Assembly (NCBI GenBank): GCA_902563435.1
Contig: CACEXE010000006.1
Location: 1-62,140, forward strand
Direction of reading: 5' to 3'
Length of the DNA stretch: 62,140 nucleotides
DNA from: an uncultured Pelagibacteraceae bacterium
GTDB lineage: Bacteria; Pseudomonadota; Alphaproteobacteria; Pelagibacterales; Pelagibacteraceae
Numbering within the stretch: position 1 is the first letter of the stretch; the number at the start of each line of letters is the position of its first letter. Position numbers and translations under genes: made by a program. The notes beneath the pieces were generated by a model. That model was not told the DNA's origin. It did no database searches and saw only the letters and a list, made by a program, of their open reading frames with translations. Below, piece by piece: positions 30,566 through 38,859 of the stretch.

Positions 30566-31234
30566 TTACATTCTTTTGCTTTCTGAAACTGGGTATTTAA
30601 TTTGAGTGCCTGTTTCATCAAAAACAGAGTAAATAATATTTACCATTATAAATCTATCATCATCGCTTTTCTTCCCCTTAAACACATGTGCTCCGTGATA
30701 AATGGAAGAATCAAATATTACAATTCTATTGTAAAGTCCTTTTACGTTAACTGTTTCTTCAAAAAGATCATTATTAAATTTTTTAGCTTCCTCTATTTCT
30801 TTTAATTTCTCCTTGGACATGTCAGGATTATAATAATATTCAAATTTTAACCTTTGTTTATCCCCTTGATCCTGTGGTTTTTTTGTTTTGTAAAAACTAA
30901 TGCCTGTGTCAGTGTGTTTTGATAGATAAATGACCGCTGTTAATTCACTTGGTTTATCTACATGTACCCACCCATCGTGATCTAAATTAACCGGTATTTT
31001 TTGGAATCTTCCGTCCGCTACAAAACCTACATCTTTAGTAGGGTAAATTAATTTTAAAGATTTTTTTGTTAGCCACATAAAAAATTCTTTATCAACTAAA
31101 TGTAATGAATCAGTTCTAACTCCTGGTATTCCATTTATTTTAGTTCCTTTTTTGTATGGTAATGATTTTCCAAACTTTGCTACAGAATCTGGATCATCAA
31201 AAAAATTATCACATATGACTATTGGAAATAACAT
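30566..31234 (-). CDS. 2OG-Fe(II) oxygenase-like protein
   Basis: 222 residues from MLFPIVICDNFFDDPDSV; AGGA lies about eight bases before this ATG. Contains DHDGWVHVDKPSELTAVIYLS (H-x-D), TGISFYKTK, and a distal NRIVIFDSSIYHGAHVF. This longer subgroup resembles DUF6445-type phage proteins. A start at 31270 is possible but would overlap the upstream gene. Confidence 0.75.
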   Translation of the reverse strand: MLFPIVICDNFFDDPDSVAKFGKSLPYKKGTKINGIPGVRTDSLHLVDKEFFMWLTKKSLKLIYPTKDVGFVADGRFQKIPVNLDHDGWVHVDKPSELTAVIYLSKHTDTGISFYKTKKPQDQGDKQRLKFEYYYNPDMSKEKLKEIEEAKKFNNDLFEETVNVKGLYNRIVIFDSSIYHGAHVFKGKKSDDDRFIMVNIIYSVFDETGTQIKYPVSESKRM

Positions 31235-31244
31235 GTTTCTAATC

Positions 31245-31478
31245 CTATAATATACATCTATAATCTCCATTAAATATTATTTTGTCAACGTAATTAGATT
31301 TTTTATTTACATAACTAATGTAAAACCATTTCTTTGAATCTAGTTTCTTAATTAGTTTATGTAAACTCATCTCACCTATTTCCTGATAAGTTTCTGGAAC
31401 TATTTCCCAATCTTTAATGTCGTAGACATCATGACCTTCTTTTGGTTTGATTTCTTTTATTGCGTATGTGTATCTCAT
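31245..31478 (-). CDS. Small hypothetical protein with structured leader
   Basis: 77 residues: MRYTYAIKEIKPKEGHDVYDIKDWEIVPETY, then helix EIGEMSLHKLIKKLD and strands WFYISYV, YVDKIIFNGDY. Real start is this ATG; the upstream in-frame region is the noncoding leader. Resembles no family I can name. Confidence 0.6.
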   Translation of the reverse strand: MRYTYAIKEIKPKEGHDVYDIKDWEIVPETYQEIGEMSLHKLIKKLDSKKWFYISYVNKKSNYVDKIIFNGDYRCIL

Positions 31479-31672
31479 TTTTACCTTTCTGTTATATTTA
31501 TTCCTCCTGCATAAGGCAACGTTGGTTGCGATACACCTTATGCAGCCAGGTCCAAGTCTTCTTCGCCTTACCAACTTGGCACTCCTTGTTATCGGAGCTG
31601 TCATGAAGACAGGTACTTTGCTTTTGAACAAGTTAAACCCCTTGTTCAAGGCGTTTCCCGATCGCCTGGTAT
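31479..31672 (-). promoter_or_regulatory. Structured 5' leader
   Basis: About 190 bases between a strong promoter and the 31478 start, GC-richer than its surroundings. Four hairpins: GGCG/CGCC (31650/31663), TTGAACAAG/CTTGTTCAA (31624/31641), CCAAGT/ACTTGG (31552/31574), CTGCATAAGG/CCTTATGCAG (31507/31536) with inner GCAAC/GTTGC. GGAGG follows the last stem directly, so folding could gate translation. Confidence 0.55.
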
Positions 31673-31679
31673 ATCCTAT

Positions 31680-31708
31680 AGTATATGTGATATAATTCCG
31701 AATGTCAA
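31680..31708 (-). promoter_or_regulatory. Near-consensus sigma70 promoter
   Basis: Minus: TTGACA (31708-31703), 17 bp, TATACT (31685-31680). Drives the structured leader and downstream oxygenase operon. Confidence 0.8.
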
Positions 31709-31764
31709 TACTAAAAATAATAAGATATCTAGCCAAAAAAAGAATATAAGAATATTCCAAAACA

Positions 31765-31902
31765 TTATTTACGTCTGCCTTGACCTCTACTCTTCTTTCT
31801 TCTTGGTACTCTTTTATTCAACCTCTTCGTGTGTCTACCAGGTCTTTTCTTTGGAGTTCTTTTGATATGGACGTTTACACCAAACTTATATTTCTTCGCC
31901 AT
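31765..31902 (-). CDS. 45-residue highly basic protein
   Basis: MAKKYKFGVNVHIKRTPKKRP, then HTKRLNKRVPRRKKSRGQGRRK; over 40 percent Lys plus Arg. Overlaps the zinc-ribbon gene by 17 bases. Probably binds nucleic acid; known as a recurrent small gene in marine phages, function unknown. Confidence 0.65.
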   Translation of the reverse strand: MAKKYKFGVNVHIKRTPKKRPGRHTKRLNKRVPRRKKSRGQGRRK

Positions 31903-32104
31903 GGTCCGCTATGTCTGTTCGCAAAGTCATTTCAGTGTTTTTATCTGCTTGAATATATTTAATTACACCATTAACTTTTTGCTCTAAATCTACACCACAT
32001 GCACTACAACGATAATATGAATTAGCTATCCCAACCAATAAAGTTTTTTGATCACATGTTGGACAAGTGCCTGTTACTATTTCTGTGTTAAATATTTTCG
32101 TCAT
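31886..32104 (-). CDS. Zinc-ribbon protein
   Basis: 72 residues. TGTCPTCDQKTLLVG and YRCSACGVDLEQKVNG provide two CxxC pairs spaced for a zinc ribbon. A conserved small marine-phage protein; possible transcription or nucleic-acid role is inferred only. TAATG overlap upstream. Confidence 0.7.
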   Translation of the reverse strand: MTKIFNTEIVTGTCPTCDQKTLLVGIANSYYRCSACGVDLEQKVNGVIKYIQADKNTEMTLRTDIADHGEEI

Positions 32105-32238
32105 TAATAATCTGTAAACCCAATAAATTTAAATTTATCTTTATCTCTAACATAAATTTTTTTGCTGGATTTTACTCTAGGTCTATACTTACGTGTTCTT
32201 AAATCTTTTGCAACAGGATTTTTTCTTTCTTTTTTCAT
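32104..32238 (-). CDS. 44-residue basic protein
   Basis: MKKERKNPVAKDLRTRKYRPR, then KKIYVRDKDKFKFIGFTDY. Both ends are TAATG overlaps with neighbours, which is strong evidence of expression. Function unknown. Confidence 0.65.
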   Translation of the reverse strand: MKKERKNPVAKDLRTRKYRPRVKSSKKIYVRDKDKFKFIGFTDY

Positions 32239-32447
32239 TAATCAAGTATTATTTTTCTAATACTTTTTTGACCCATGTATATTTCTGTCTCTGCTTTTGA
32301 CTTAATACACTTGTAGCTAACGCTTGGGTTATAATCTCTCTCTGCAACTCTTTTACCACGTAGGCAAGTTGCCATATTATCTTGTATTCTATGCTCTTTT
32401 ATCTCTCCGTTAATGAACATCAATAATGCTACTACAGTCTCTACCAT
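32238..32447 (-). CDS. Small, possibly exported protein
   Basis: 69 residues: MVETVVALLMFINGEIKEHRI, then ATCLRGKRVAERDY and YKCIKSKAE. A short hydrophobic start and two Cys separated by about 20 residues suggest a disulfide-containing exported protein. Role unknown. Confidence 0.6.
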   Translation of the reverse strand: MVETVVALLMFINGEIKEHRIQDNMATCLRGKRVAERDYNPSVSYKCIKSKAETEIYMGQKSIRKIILD

Positions 32448-32869
32448 TAATATTTCTCCTTGCCGCCGTTTGCAAACTCTCTTTGTCTGTCTTTTAATTT
32501 TTCAATATCTAAAGTAGCTTTCTCTACTTGTTTCTGTAAAAATTCTATATTAACTTTGTTATGCATACCATCTTCAATGGCTTTGTTTAATCTATCTACA
32601 GATTTGTAAAGATCTTCTACTAACATGTAGAGCTCTGCTTCACCAGATGATTTACCTAATTGTCCTCTTGGGTATTTAATTCTAAACTCTGTATTTTGTT
32701 CTAGGTCTTTTGATATTAATTCTAATTGTGTTGAGTGTGAATTTAGTGTTTCGTGCAGGCCAAAATAAGCCCACGTTCCGATGGCTACCATCGTGATCAA
32801 ACTGGCAACCGTCTTCATAGGCATTTGCACGGCAGCCTCTTCGCTAATTTTCATTGGTTTATTTGCCAT
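32447..32869 (-). CDS. Membrane-anchored coiled-coil protein
   Basis: 140 residues. One N-terminal transmembrane helix (TVASLITMVAIGTWAYFGL, about residues 20-38) then a long coiled coil (VEDLYKSVDRLNKAIEDG, FLQKQVEKATLDIEKLKDRQ). This topology fits inner-membrane spanin-like or membrane-stalk proteins. Confidence 0.55.
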   Translation of the reverse strand: MANKPMKISEEAAVQMPMKTVASLITMVAIGTWAYFGLHETLNSHSTQLELISKDLEQNTEFRIKYPRGQLGKSSGEAELYMLVEDLYKSVDRLNKAIEDGMHNKVNIEFLQKQVEKATLDIEKLKDRQREFANGGKEKY

Positions 32870-33383
32870 TCTTTTCCTTATAGTTGTCTAGTGTTACCAC
32901 ATCTGGATTATCTTTTAAATACTGTTGTTTTAGTTCTGTCCAATAACTAATTTTAGGATCAAAGTCTCTTTCTCCAAAAGAGCTGGCTGACATAACACCT
33001 AGTTGCATACACTGATTTATTAACTCTGCAAATGCAGGGGGTGGTGGATTAATTCTAGGCACTCTCTTACACTCTTTTACAAGTTCTAATTGTGTTTTTA
33101 ATTTTTGTTTTAATCTTTGTTCTTTAGCAAACTCTTCATCACATACAGGACCAATAGATTTTCTAAATCTAAAACCTAGTGTTTGGTTTTGTGATTCATC
33201 ATTATTACCACTTTTATATTCATGCTGTCTCACTTCTGTATATGCTTCCCAACTACCTTGATCGCAGCTGTTAGTACCATCGTTTAAATATTCATTACGT
33301 GCTTGTGCTGATGCTGTCACCACAAACAAGAAAAATAATATCCACGCTAAATTAACGAGACAGGTCTTTAATATCGTATGCAT
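32859..33383 (-). CDS. Secreted protein with signal peptide
   Basis: 174 residues. Signal peptide CLVNLAWILFFLFVVTASAQA with predicted cleavage after AQA. The mature part has four or more Cys and a Lys/Glu-rich helical middle (EFAKEQRLKQKLKTQLELVKE), resembling periplasmic phage proteins next to spanin-like genes. Function unassigned. Confidence 0.6.
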   Translation of the reverse strand: MHTILKTCLVNLAWILFFLFVVTASAQARNEYLNDGTNSCDQGSWEAYTEVRQHEYKSGNNDESQNQTLGFRFRKSIGPVCDEEFAKEQRLKQKLKTQLELVKECKRVPRINPPPPAFAELINQCMQLGVMSASSFGERDFDPKISYWTELKQQYLKDNPDVVTLDNYKEKNGK

Positions 33384-33669
33384 GTTCTCTTACCTGGTCT
33401 GCTAGTTGTCTATATAAATTTTCTGCCATCTCCCACGTTGCTTCAGCTGCAGATAATCTTGTGGCAACTTCTGTTAACTTATCTTCTGCTACTGCTAAAT
33501 CTCTTTCAATATTTACTAATGTTTGTTTATTTGCTTCAATAGTATCAGTTAAACTTAATACATATCTAACAGATGTGAATGTTCCAGCGAGTATAGCTGC
33601 CACCACAGGGACAATCACTATATTCTTCTTGACCCATTCAAACTTGGATAATTTCTTTTTGTTTTTCAT
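33352..33669 (-). CDS. Membrane-anchored coiled-coil protein
   Basis: 105 residues: N-terminal helix IVIVPVVAAILAGTFTSVRYV, then coiled coil (ANKQTLVNIERDLAVAEDKLTEVATRLSAAEATW). Same topology as the 32447 product, with the secreted gene between them; possibly parts of one envelope complex. Confidence 0.55.
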   Translation of the reverse strand: MKNKKKLSKFEWVKKNIVIVPVVAAILAGTFTSVRYVLSLTDTIEANKQTLVNIERDLAVAEDKLTEVATRLSAAEATWEMAENLYRQLADQVREHAYDIKDLSR

Positions 33670-33737
33670 TACTTATAAAAATCTTTAAAAATCCAATCAG
33701 TGTATTTCTTCATCCACTTTTTAATCCACTTAATCAT
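33669..33737 (-). CDS. 22-residue amphipathic peptide
   Basis: MIKWIKKWMKKYTDWIFKDF, ending YK: Trp/Lys-rich and strongly amphipathic, like a membrane-active peptide. Overlaps both neighbours (8 bases upstream, TAATG downstream). Compare the similar N-terminus of the 1191 gene. Confidence 0.45.
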   Translation of the reverse strand: MIKWIKKWMKKYTDWIFKDFYK

Positions 33738-34380
33738 TTTTTTTCTCCTCAATTTCGTAAAAGAAGTTATCCGTATCTTCGGTCTTCCATTTACTTGTAT
33801 TTTCAACATTCCACTCAGAGGTTTGCACTTTCCAGTCAGGAACATTATCTTTCACTGTAAATGAAGGTATATCCCAAATGCATCTATTGTTTGGCTGTGC
33901 TGCATAGTTCCCGTCGTTTAGGGCTATGATGTGAGCGCACTTATGCTCGTGCGGTATCTCTGAATGATCAGTGTCGAGTATATTAGGCTCTGGATGAGCA
34001 AAGTCAACCGTAAAAAGGTATTTACCTGGGTGCCACTTTTTATCTTTACCTATGTATTTTCCTGATTGACCTTCTAAGATATCAAAAGAATGCACAGAAG
34101 GATAATAACTAAAACAATTCCACAGCTGTAATTCGTCAAGTCTACGTCTAGGAACTTCTTCTGGCTTAAAGCCTCTTTGAATGAACGCAGATATCGGGAG
34201 ACGATAGAAGATAGCTCCATTTTCCATAATACAATGAAAAAGGATACTACGCCCTGTAATAGCCGAAAGACCAAAGATGATGCAGTCTTCAACTTCTCCA
34301 TGATGTTTCTTAAGGTCATAAAGATACTCTCTCCTGATCTGTGCATATTCTACCGGTATGTTTGCATTTAAATAAGCCAT
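33730..34380 (-). CDS. Conserved hypothetical protein
   Basis: 216 residues. DCIIFGLSAITGRSILFHCIMENGAIFYRLPISAF and LWNCFSYYPSVHSF form a beta-rich core; the C-terminus is charged. Adjacent to polA; I recall similar genes beside replication genes in pelagiphages. Function unknown. Confidence 0.6.
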   Translation of the reverse strand: MAYLNANIPVEYAQIRREYLYDLKKHHGEVEDCIIFGLSAITGRSILFHCIMENGAIFYRLPISAFIQRGFKPEEVPRRRLDELQLWNCFSYYPSVHSFDILEGQSGKYIGKDKKWHPGKYLFTVDFAHPEPNILDTDHSEIPHEHKCAHIIALNDGNYAAQPNNRCIWDIPSFTVKDNVPDWKVQTSEWNVENTSKWKTEDTDNFFYEIEEKKND

Positions 34381-34389
34381 AATTAATCC

Positions 34390-36243
34390 TCATTTTATTT
34401 CGCCCCAGTTCTTACCGAATTCATAATCTACTTTGTTAGGAACTTCAAGATCTACGGCAGACTCCATAATATCTTTTATGGTCTGAGCTTCTTTCTCAGA
34501 TCCTATAGATATATCCAACTCATCATGAACTTGTAAATGCGGTATGATTCCCTCTTTATGTAAATCAATCATAGCTTTCTTTGTCATGTCAGCTGCAGAT
34601 CCTTGTATCAATCTGTTCAAAGCTTTGTATGTGTAAGCTCTTCTGATCCCTGGTCCGTGTTCCGTGAGTGCTGCATCGTGTGGCAATGGTTTATGTATAC
34701 CGAATTGATTTGGTTCCCATAAATGAAACCTGCACAAACGACCGAGAAGAGTTCTAACTTTACCTCTGTCCTGGGCCCTAGCCATCACGTTATCCATGAG
34801 TTGTTTTACGAATGGTACACGTGAATGATATTGTTTAAATAATTCTGTTGCTTGAAGTTTGTTAATACCAAGCTCTGCTTGTAATTTATTTTTACCCATA
34901 CCATAAAACAAACCAAGATTAATTGTTTTAGCTTGTGATCTAGGTATGTTTGCCATGTCAGATACGATCTGATGGAAGTCTGCGTCGCCTTGCATGTATG
35001 CATGCACAACATCATCAACACCATATAGGTTTTGTAGAGCTGCATAATGCACAACTAAACGTGGTTCTTGTTGGTTATAATCAAAGCAACCCCAGGTATG
35101 ATCCTCTTCTGGTAAGAACAATGATCTGATCCGTGGTCCGAGCTCCTTGTTACGTGCTGGAATCTGCTGTAAATTAGGGTTATTCATCGAAAATCTACCA
35201 GTGACTGTCCCACCGCCCTCTGATCTCAATTGGTTAATCTCCGCATGGATACGGCCGTTTAAACTATACTTTAGAATGGTATCTATAAATGTAGTGTGAG
35301 CTTTATTAATCTCACGGGCTTTTGCTATGTATTTAACAACTTTATGTGGATGGTTTGCTAAAAAATTCTTGGTAAATGATGGTGCCTCTGTCTTTTCCGT
35401 CCTATCGTATGGTAATCCTAACTTATCAAATACTTTGGCTATGGATCTTGCAGCCCAGATTTGAACGTCTATACCCGTACTTGCTAACACCGAACCTAAC
35501 ATCCTTTTCTCTTCTTCCACTAATGTTCTCTTTTCGATCGCTGCTTGTTCTTGATTTACACGTACACCGAGAAACCTCATATCAACTAGAACAGGAAACA
35601 ATTCTGTTTCCATATTAAAAATAGATTCAATGTCCTGGTGTAATATTTCTTTTTTTAATTCCTGCCACAACTCATATGTGAGTTGGGCGTCACGCTCTGC
35701 GTAAGCTCCAACGTACATAGCAGGGAGTTTATACATTTCAGCTTTAGGATCTACACCCCAAGACTTTGCAGCTTCATACAAAGCTGATTCATCTTTACCC
35801 TTACCAAGATAATCTCTAGATATACCATTTAAATCATACTTAAATCTATTCTCATCTACTAATGATGCGGCTATCATTGTATCAACTATTTTACCTTTTA
35901 CGTTTATACCAATGGATCTTAACCAAGACACGTCATACATTGCATTGTGAAATATTTTTGTTGATTCGTAATTCATTTGATCTTGTAGCCACTTTAAAAC
36001 CATCTTACGATCCATGTTGCCGCCACCTTCGTGGGCTATTGGATAGTATGCACACCAGTTTCCTGTAGATAATGATATGCCTACAACATCACCTACACCT
36101 ACAACAGAACCAGAACCCATTCTTTTATTTAAGTTTGGATCTTTTGTTTCTAAGTCTATTGCTATTTCATCGTACTTTCCAAGATCTGGAAAGTCTGTTG
36201 GTGGTAACCACTCAGTTTGTGGTTTAAATATCGGTGTCTGCAT
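34390..36243 (-). CDS. polA: DNA polymerase I family (T7-like) with 3'-5' exonuclease
   Basis: 617 residues from MQTPIF; AAAGGG precedes this ATG. Exonuclease motifs AIDLETKDPN, FHNAMYDVSWL and YAERDAQLTYELW; polymerase motif A GCFDYNQQEPRLV, O-helix RSQAKTINLGLFYG, motif C LQVHDELDI. No 5' nuclease domain. The residue equivalent to E. coli Phe762 is Leu. Replicates the phage genome; placed beside DUF3310 and helicase genes. Confidence 0.93.
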   Translation of the reverse strand: MQTPIFKPQTEWLPPTDFPDLGKYDEIAIDLETKDPNLNKRMGSGSVVGVGDVVGISLSTGNWCAYYPIAHEGGGNMDRKMVLKWLQDQMNYESTKIFHNAMYDVSWLRSIGINVKGKIVDTMIAASLVDENRFKYDLNGISRDYLGKGKDESALYEAAKSWGVDPKAEMYKLPAMYVGAYAERDAQLTYELWQELKKEILHQDIESIFNMETELFPVLVDMRFLGVRVNQEQAAIEKRTLVEEEKRMLGSVLASTGIDVQIWAARSIAKVFDKLGLPYDRTEKTEAPSFTKNFLANHPHKVVKYIAKAREINKAHTTFIDTILKYSLNGRIHAEINQLRSEGGGTVTGRFSMNNPNLQQIPARNKELGPRIRSLFLPEEDHTWGCFDYNQQEPRLVVHYAALQNLYGVDDVVHAYMQGDADFHQIVSDMANIPRSQAKTINLGLFYGMGKNKLQAELGINKLQATELFKQYHSRVPFVKQLMDNVMARAQDRGKVRTLLGRLCRFHLWEPNQFGIHKPLPHDAALTEHGPGIRRAYTYKALNRLIQGSAADMTKKAMIDLHKEGIIPHLQVHDELDISIGSEKEAQTIKDIMESAVDLEVPNKVDYEFGKNWGEIK

Positions 36244-36445
36244 AATCCCTTTCAATCGCCATCTCGATGTAGTGTATGGCTTTTTGCAAATCTTGTTTCT
36301 GACCTTTTGCTTTGTGCCTACACAAATATTTTATAGCATTACCTTCTGCAAAGGGCAAGTTGTTCTTGTTTATAAATTCACTTGCTTGAATTTTCATCGA
36401 TCGGTAGTGGTCACCACCTATCTGTTTTTTGTATGTGTCTTTCAT
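36224..36445 (-). CDS. DUF3310 (SaV-like) protein
   Basis: 73 residues with the whole signature: GGDHYRSMKIQASEFI, LPFAEGNAIKYLCRHKAKG, DLQKAIHYIEMAIE. Small all-helical family often called nucleotide kinase without proof, common in replication modules. Overlaps polA by 20 bases and the helicase stop by four. Confidence 0.85.
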   Translation of the reverse strand: MKDTYKKQIGGDHYRSMKIQASEFINKNNLPFAEGNAIKYLCRHKAKGQKQDLQKAIHYIEMAIERDYADTDI

Positions 36446-37938
36446 AGTTTGTATCCTTTCTTGTCTGGGTTTTTTGGCCTAATAACATGTAGATGATTTT
36501 TAGCTCTAGTTGCTCCAACATAAAACAATCTATTTTCGTCATCAGGATTTCTTTCGAAATTTTTTTGTGTATTGGTGCTTAGATCAGTAAATAATATTAC
36601 GTTATCACACTCACCGCCTTTTACTCCGTGTATGGTAGACAATAATATTCTTGGATCTTTATTTAATTTTTCACCGTTCTCTCTCATTTTTCTAACATAC
36701 CTAACTGCTTTTGCAGGTGCATTGTCAAAAGCTTCGTACCAAACTCTTTGTGTGTTTAAACCTTTTTTAGATAATTCATCCATGTGATACATGGAATCTT
36801 TGTCTAAATATTGCAGCTGTTCTTTTTTATAATTATTTGGAGACATGTAGGAAGCTATCCTAACAATCTGATCTGTTTTTAAAAATTTTTTACTACGTAA
36901 ATCTTCCCAATCCGTAATTGCTTTGTACAAATCTTTTTCAGGATTATCTTTAAATTTATTTTTATAATAAAAACCTCTAGCTTGTAATATTTTTTCAACA
37001 TCATTTAACATGTGTTTTGTTCTTGCTAAAACCATCCAATCACCAGAACCCATATTTAATCTCTCATCTTTCATTTCATGGTAATATGTTAGTGAACCTT
37101 TCTCTGTCCTAGGCGCCCATTCTTTATAACGTCTTTTAGATATTCTTCTAACAATACCCATAGCCACATCATGCACTGCTCTAGGTATTCTATAAGATTG
37201 TGTTAGATTAAGCAGCTTTCCTTTTTGTGTAATAAAACTATCTACATCTGCTCCAGCCCATTTAAATATGGCTTGATCATCATCACCTGCAATGTATGTA
37301 TCTTGTGTTTTATCCCATATAGATTTAGCCATACCCCATTGTATTTGTGAGAGATCTTGTGCCTCATCTAAAAATACAACATCAAACTTAGGTGACTTAT
37401 CTGATTTAATAAATTGTTCTATCATGTCTGTAAAATCTATTAAGTTGTGTGCTTTCTTATATTCCTTTAATTGGTGATCTACTTCTTTTAAATCGTTAAC
37501 TTTTATTTTTTGTGTATGTTCTTTTTTGTCATACTGTTGCTCTGGTGTAATACCTCTTAGTCTTGCTAAGTGTATAATTCTTAACACATCACTTTTTGTT
37601 GTAAACACACCAGAGTATTCTTTGTCATACTCATGATAATCTAACCTCATCCTCATCTTTTTACCAAGATCCTCGTAATGTCTGTGTTGCATTACATCTT
37701 CTTTTTTAATTCCTAAAGTTCTGAAAGCTAGTGAGTGTAAAGTTCTAAAGTAAGGTAGATCGTCTTCGCTAAAATTAAATTTATCCATAGCTCTATCTCT
37801 GGCTTCGTTCGCAGCTTTTTGTGTGAAAGAGAAAAAACCTATTTTGTTTGGATCTGTTTGTTTTAAATGCTTATCTACTTCTTTTAATAAAGTAGTTGTC
37901 TTACCTGTGCCTGGTGGCCCTAATACAATTGTTTTCAT
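36442..37938 (-). CDS. UvrD/Rep-like SF1 helicase
   Basis: 498 residues starting MKTIVLGPPGTGKTTT (Walker A). Motif II VVFLDEAQDLS, motif III AGDDDQAIFKWAGAD, motif IV TQSYRIP, motif V STIHGVKGGECDNVILF, motif VI LFYVGATRAK. A 3'-5' DNA helicase, probably the replicative or recombination unwinding enzyme since no DnaB-like helicase is seen. ATG shares ATGA with an upstream micropeptide. Confidence 0.9.
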   Translation of the reverse strand: MKTIVLGPPGTGKTTTLLKEVDKHLKQTDPNKIGFFSFTQKAANEARDRAMDKFNFSEDDLPYFRTLHSLAFRTLGIKKEDVMQHRHYEDLGKKMRMRLDYHEYDKEYSGVFTTKSDVLRIIHLARLRGITPEQQYDKKEHTQKIKVNDLKEVDHQLKEYKKAHNLIDFTDMIEQFIKSDKSPKFDVVFLDEAQDLSQIQWGMAKSIWDKTQDTYIAGDDDQAIFKWAGADVDSFITQKGKLLNLTQSYRIPRAVHDVAMGIVRRISKRRYKEWAPRTEKGSLTYYHEMKDERLNMGSGDWMVLARTKHMLNDVEKILQARGFYYKNKFKDNPEKDLYKAITDWEDLRSKKFLKTDQIVRIASYMSPNNYKKEQLQYLDKDSMYHMDELSKKGLNTQRVWYEAFDNAPAKAVRYVRKMRENGEKLNKDPRILLSTIHGVKGGECDNVILFTDLSTNTQKNFERNPDDENRLFYVGATRAKNHLHVIRPKNPDKKGYKL

Positions 37939-37997
37939 AAAGTCATAAATATCCATGCCGCTGTCACTACAACCAACAATAATAATTCATCATTCAT
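37935..37997 (-). CDS. 20-residue hydrophobic peptide
   Basis: MNDELLLLVVVTAAWIFMTL. Its stop overlaps the helicase ATG and its start overlaps the upstream stop by 8 bases, suggesting a translated coupling peptide or a membrane micropeptide. Confidence 0.4.
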   Translation of the reverse strand: MNDELLLLVVVTAAWIFMTL

Positions 37998-38859
37998 TTT
38001 CTGAATCCTGGATCATGTTTCTTAAACGTGTGTTAAATTTAATATCTTCAGATGTTTCTTGTCTGTGTTCTTTTTTCATTATCAATTCTAGTTTCGCATT
38101 TTTTTTATGGTATTCCCTAAAGGCTCTACAAATAGCCATACCTTTAATATTATCTTTATCGAATCTTGCCCCATCGCTAGGATAGTATTTTCCAAAAGGT
38201 CTTATGTAAGCCTCGAAATCTGTCCTGGAATGTATTTTCATTACCTGATCTCCAAAACCTAACATTAAATTAATAAATGTTATATCTTTGTGGTGAACCT
38301 CGTGAACATTAGATTGACCATTATTTTCATAATATTTAAAACCTATTATTTGATCTTCGACAGACCTTCTAAACATATTTAATACAAAATTTCTGTCCGA
38401 TGCATCGTCGTGTATGTTGGGTGAACTAAAACATACAGGCCCATTTATAACAGAGGGGTTAGCGATATACTTACGAAAACAATCATCAAATGATTTACTT
38501 AAATGAAAATAAAAAGTGTCCTCTCCCCATTTTTCTCCATTCGTATATTCTATGGACACGATGTATGGTCTATACCTTCTCCACTTTTCAGGTTTTCTAT
38601 AGTATCTATCCATTAAATTTATAATGTTATTACAATGATATTGATTCAAGTATCCTCTATTCATTGTTTGCCTAATTTTTTTAAAGGCTTCTCTTGCACC
38701 ATCTCCATGTTTTTTTGATTTCTTTTTAGTTTTATATTTTTTGTCATATACAATATATGGTTTAGTATCACCTAAAAATTTCAATTCTTTTGGAATTTTT
38801 ATTTGACCTCCCATTGAAAGTGGTATGCTGTAATTTTCAAAATTTATTATATTCTTCAT
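37990..38859 (-). CDS. Unknown protein of the replication module
   Basis: 289 residues, basic. Lysine-rich block (KKYKTKKKSKKHGDGAREAFKKI), then YIVSIEYTNGEKWGEDTFYFHLSKSFDDCFRKY, and EVHHKDITFINLMLGFG, which faintly recalls DCL/DUF3223-type domains. One-base overlap with the primase upstream. Specific function not assignable. Confidence 0.55.
   Translation of the reverse strand: MKNIINFENYSIPLSMGGQIKIPKELKFLGDTKPYIVYDKKYKTKKKSKKHGDGAREAFKKIRQTMNRGYLNQYHCNNIINLMDRYYRKPEKWRRYRPYIVSIEYTNGEKWGEDTFYFHLSKSFDDCFRKYIANPSVINGPVCFSSPNIHDDASDRNFVLNMFRRSVEDQIIGFKYYENNGQSNVHEVHHKDITFINLMLGFGDQVMKIHSRTDFEAYIRPFGKYYPSDGARFDKDNIKGMAICRAFREYHKKNAKLELIMKKEHRQETSEDIKFNTRLRNMIQDSENE

Noticed and set aside
31234..31260. 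TAGGAT seven bases before the 31234 ATG as another leaderless promoter
   Set aside because: No -35 hexamer at about 17 bp; the TAG is the stop codon of the upstream gene and an AGGA ribosome-binding role fits better.
31479..31760. Long reading frame upstream of the 31478 start
   Set aside because: It spans a consensus promoter and structured leader; a good start lies at 31478.
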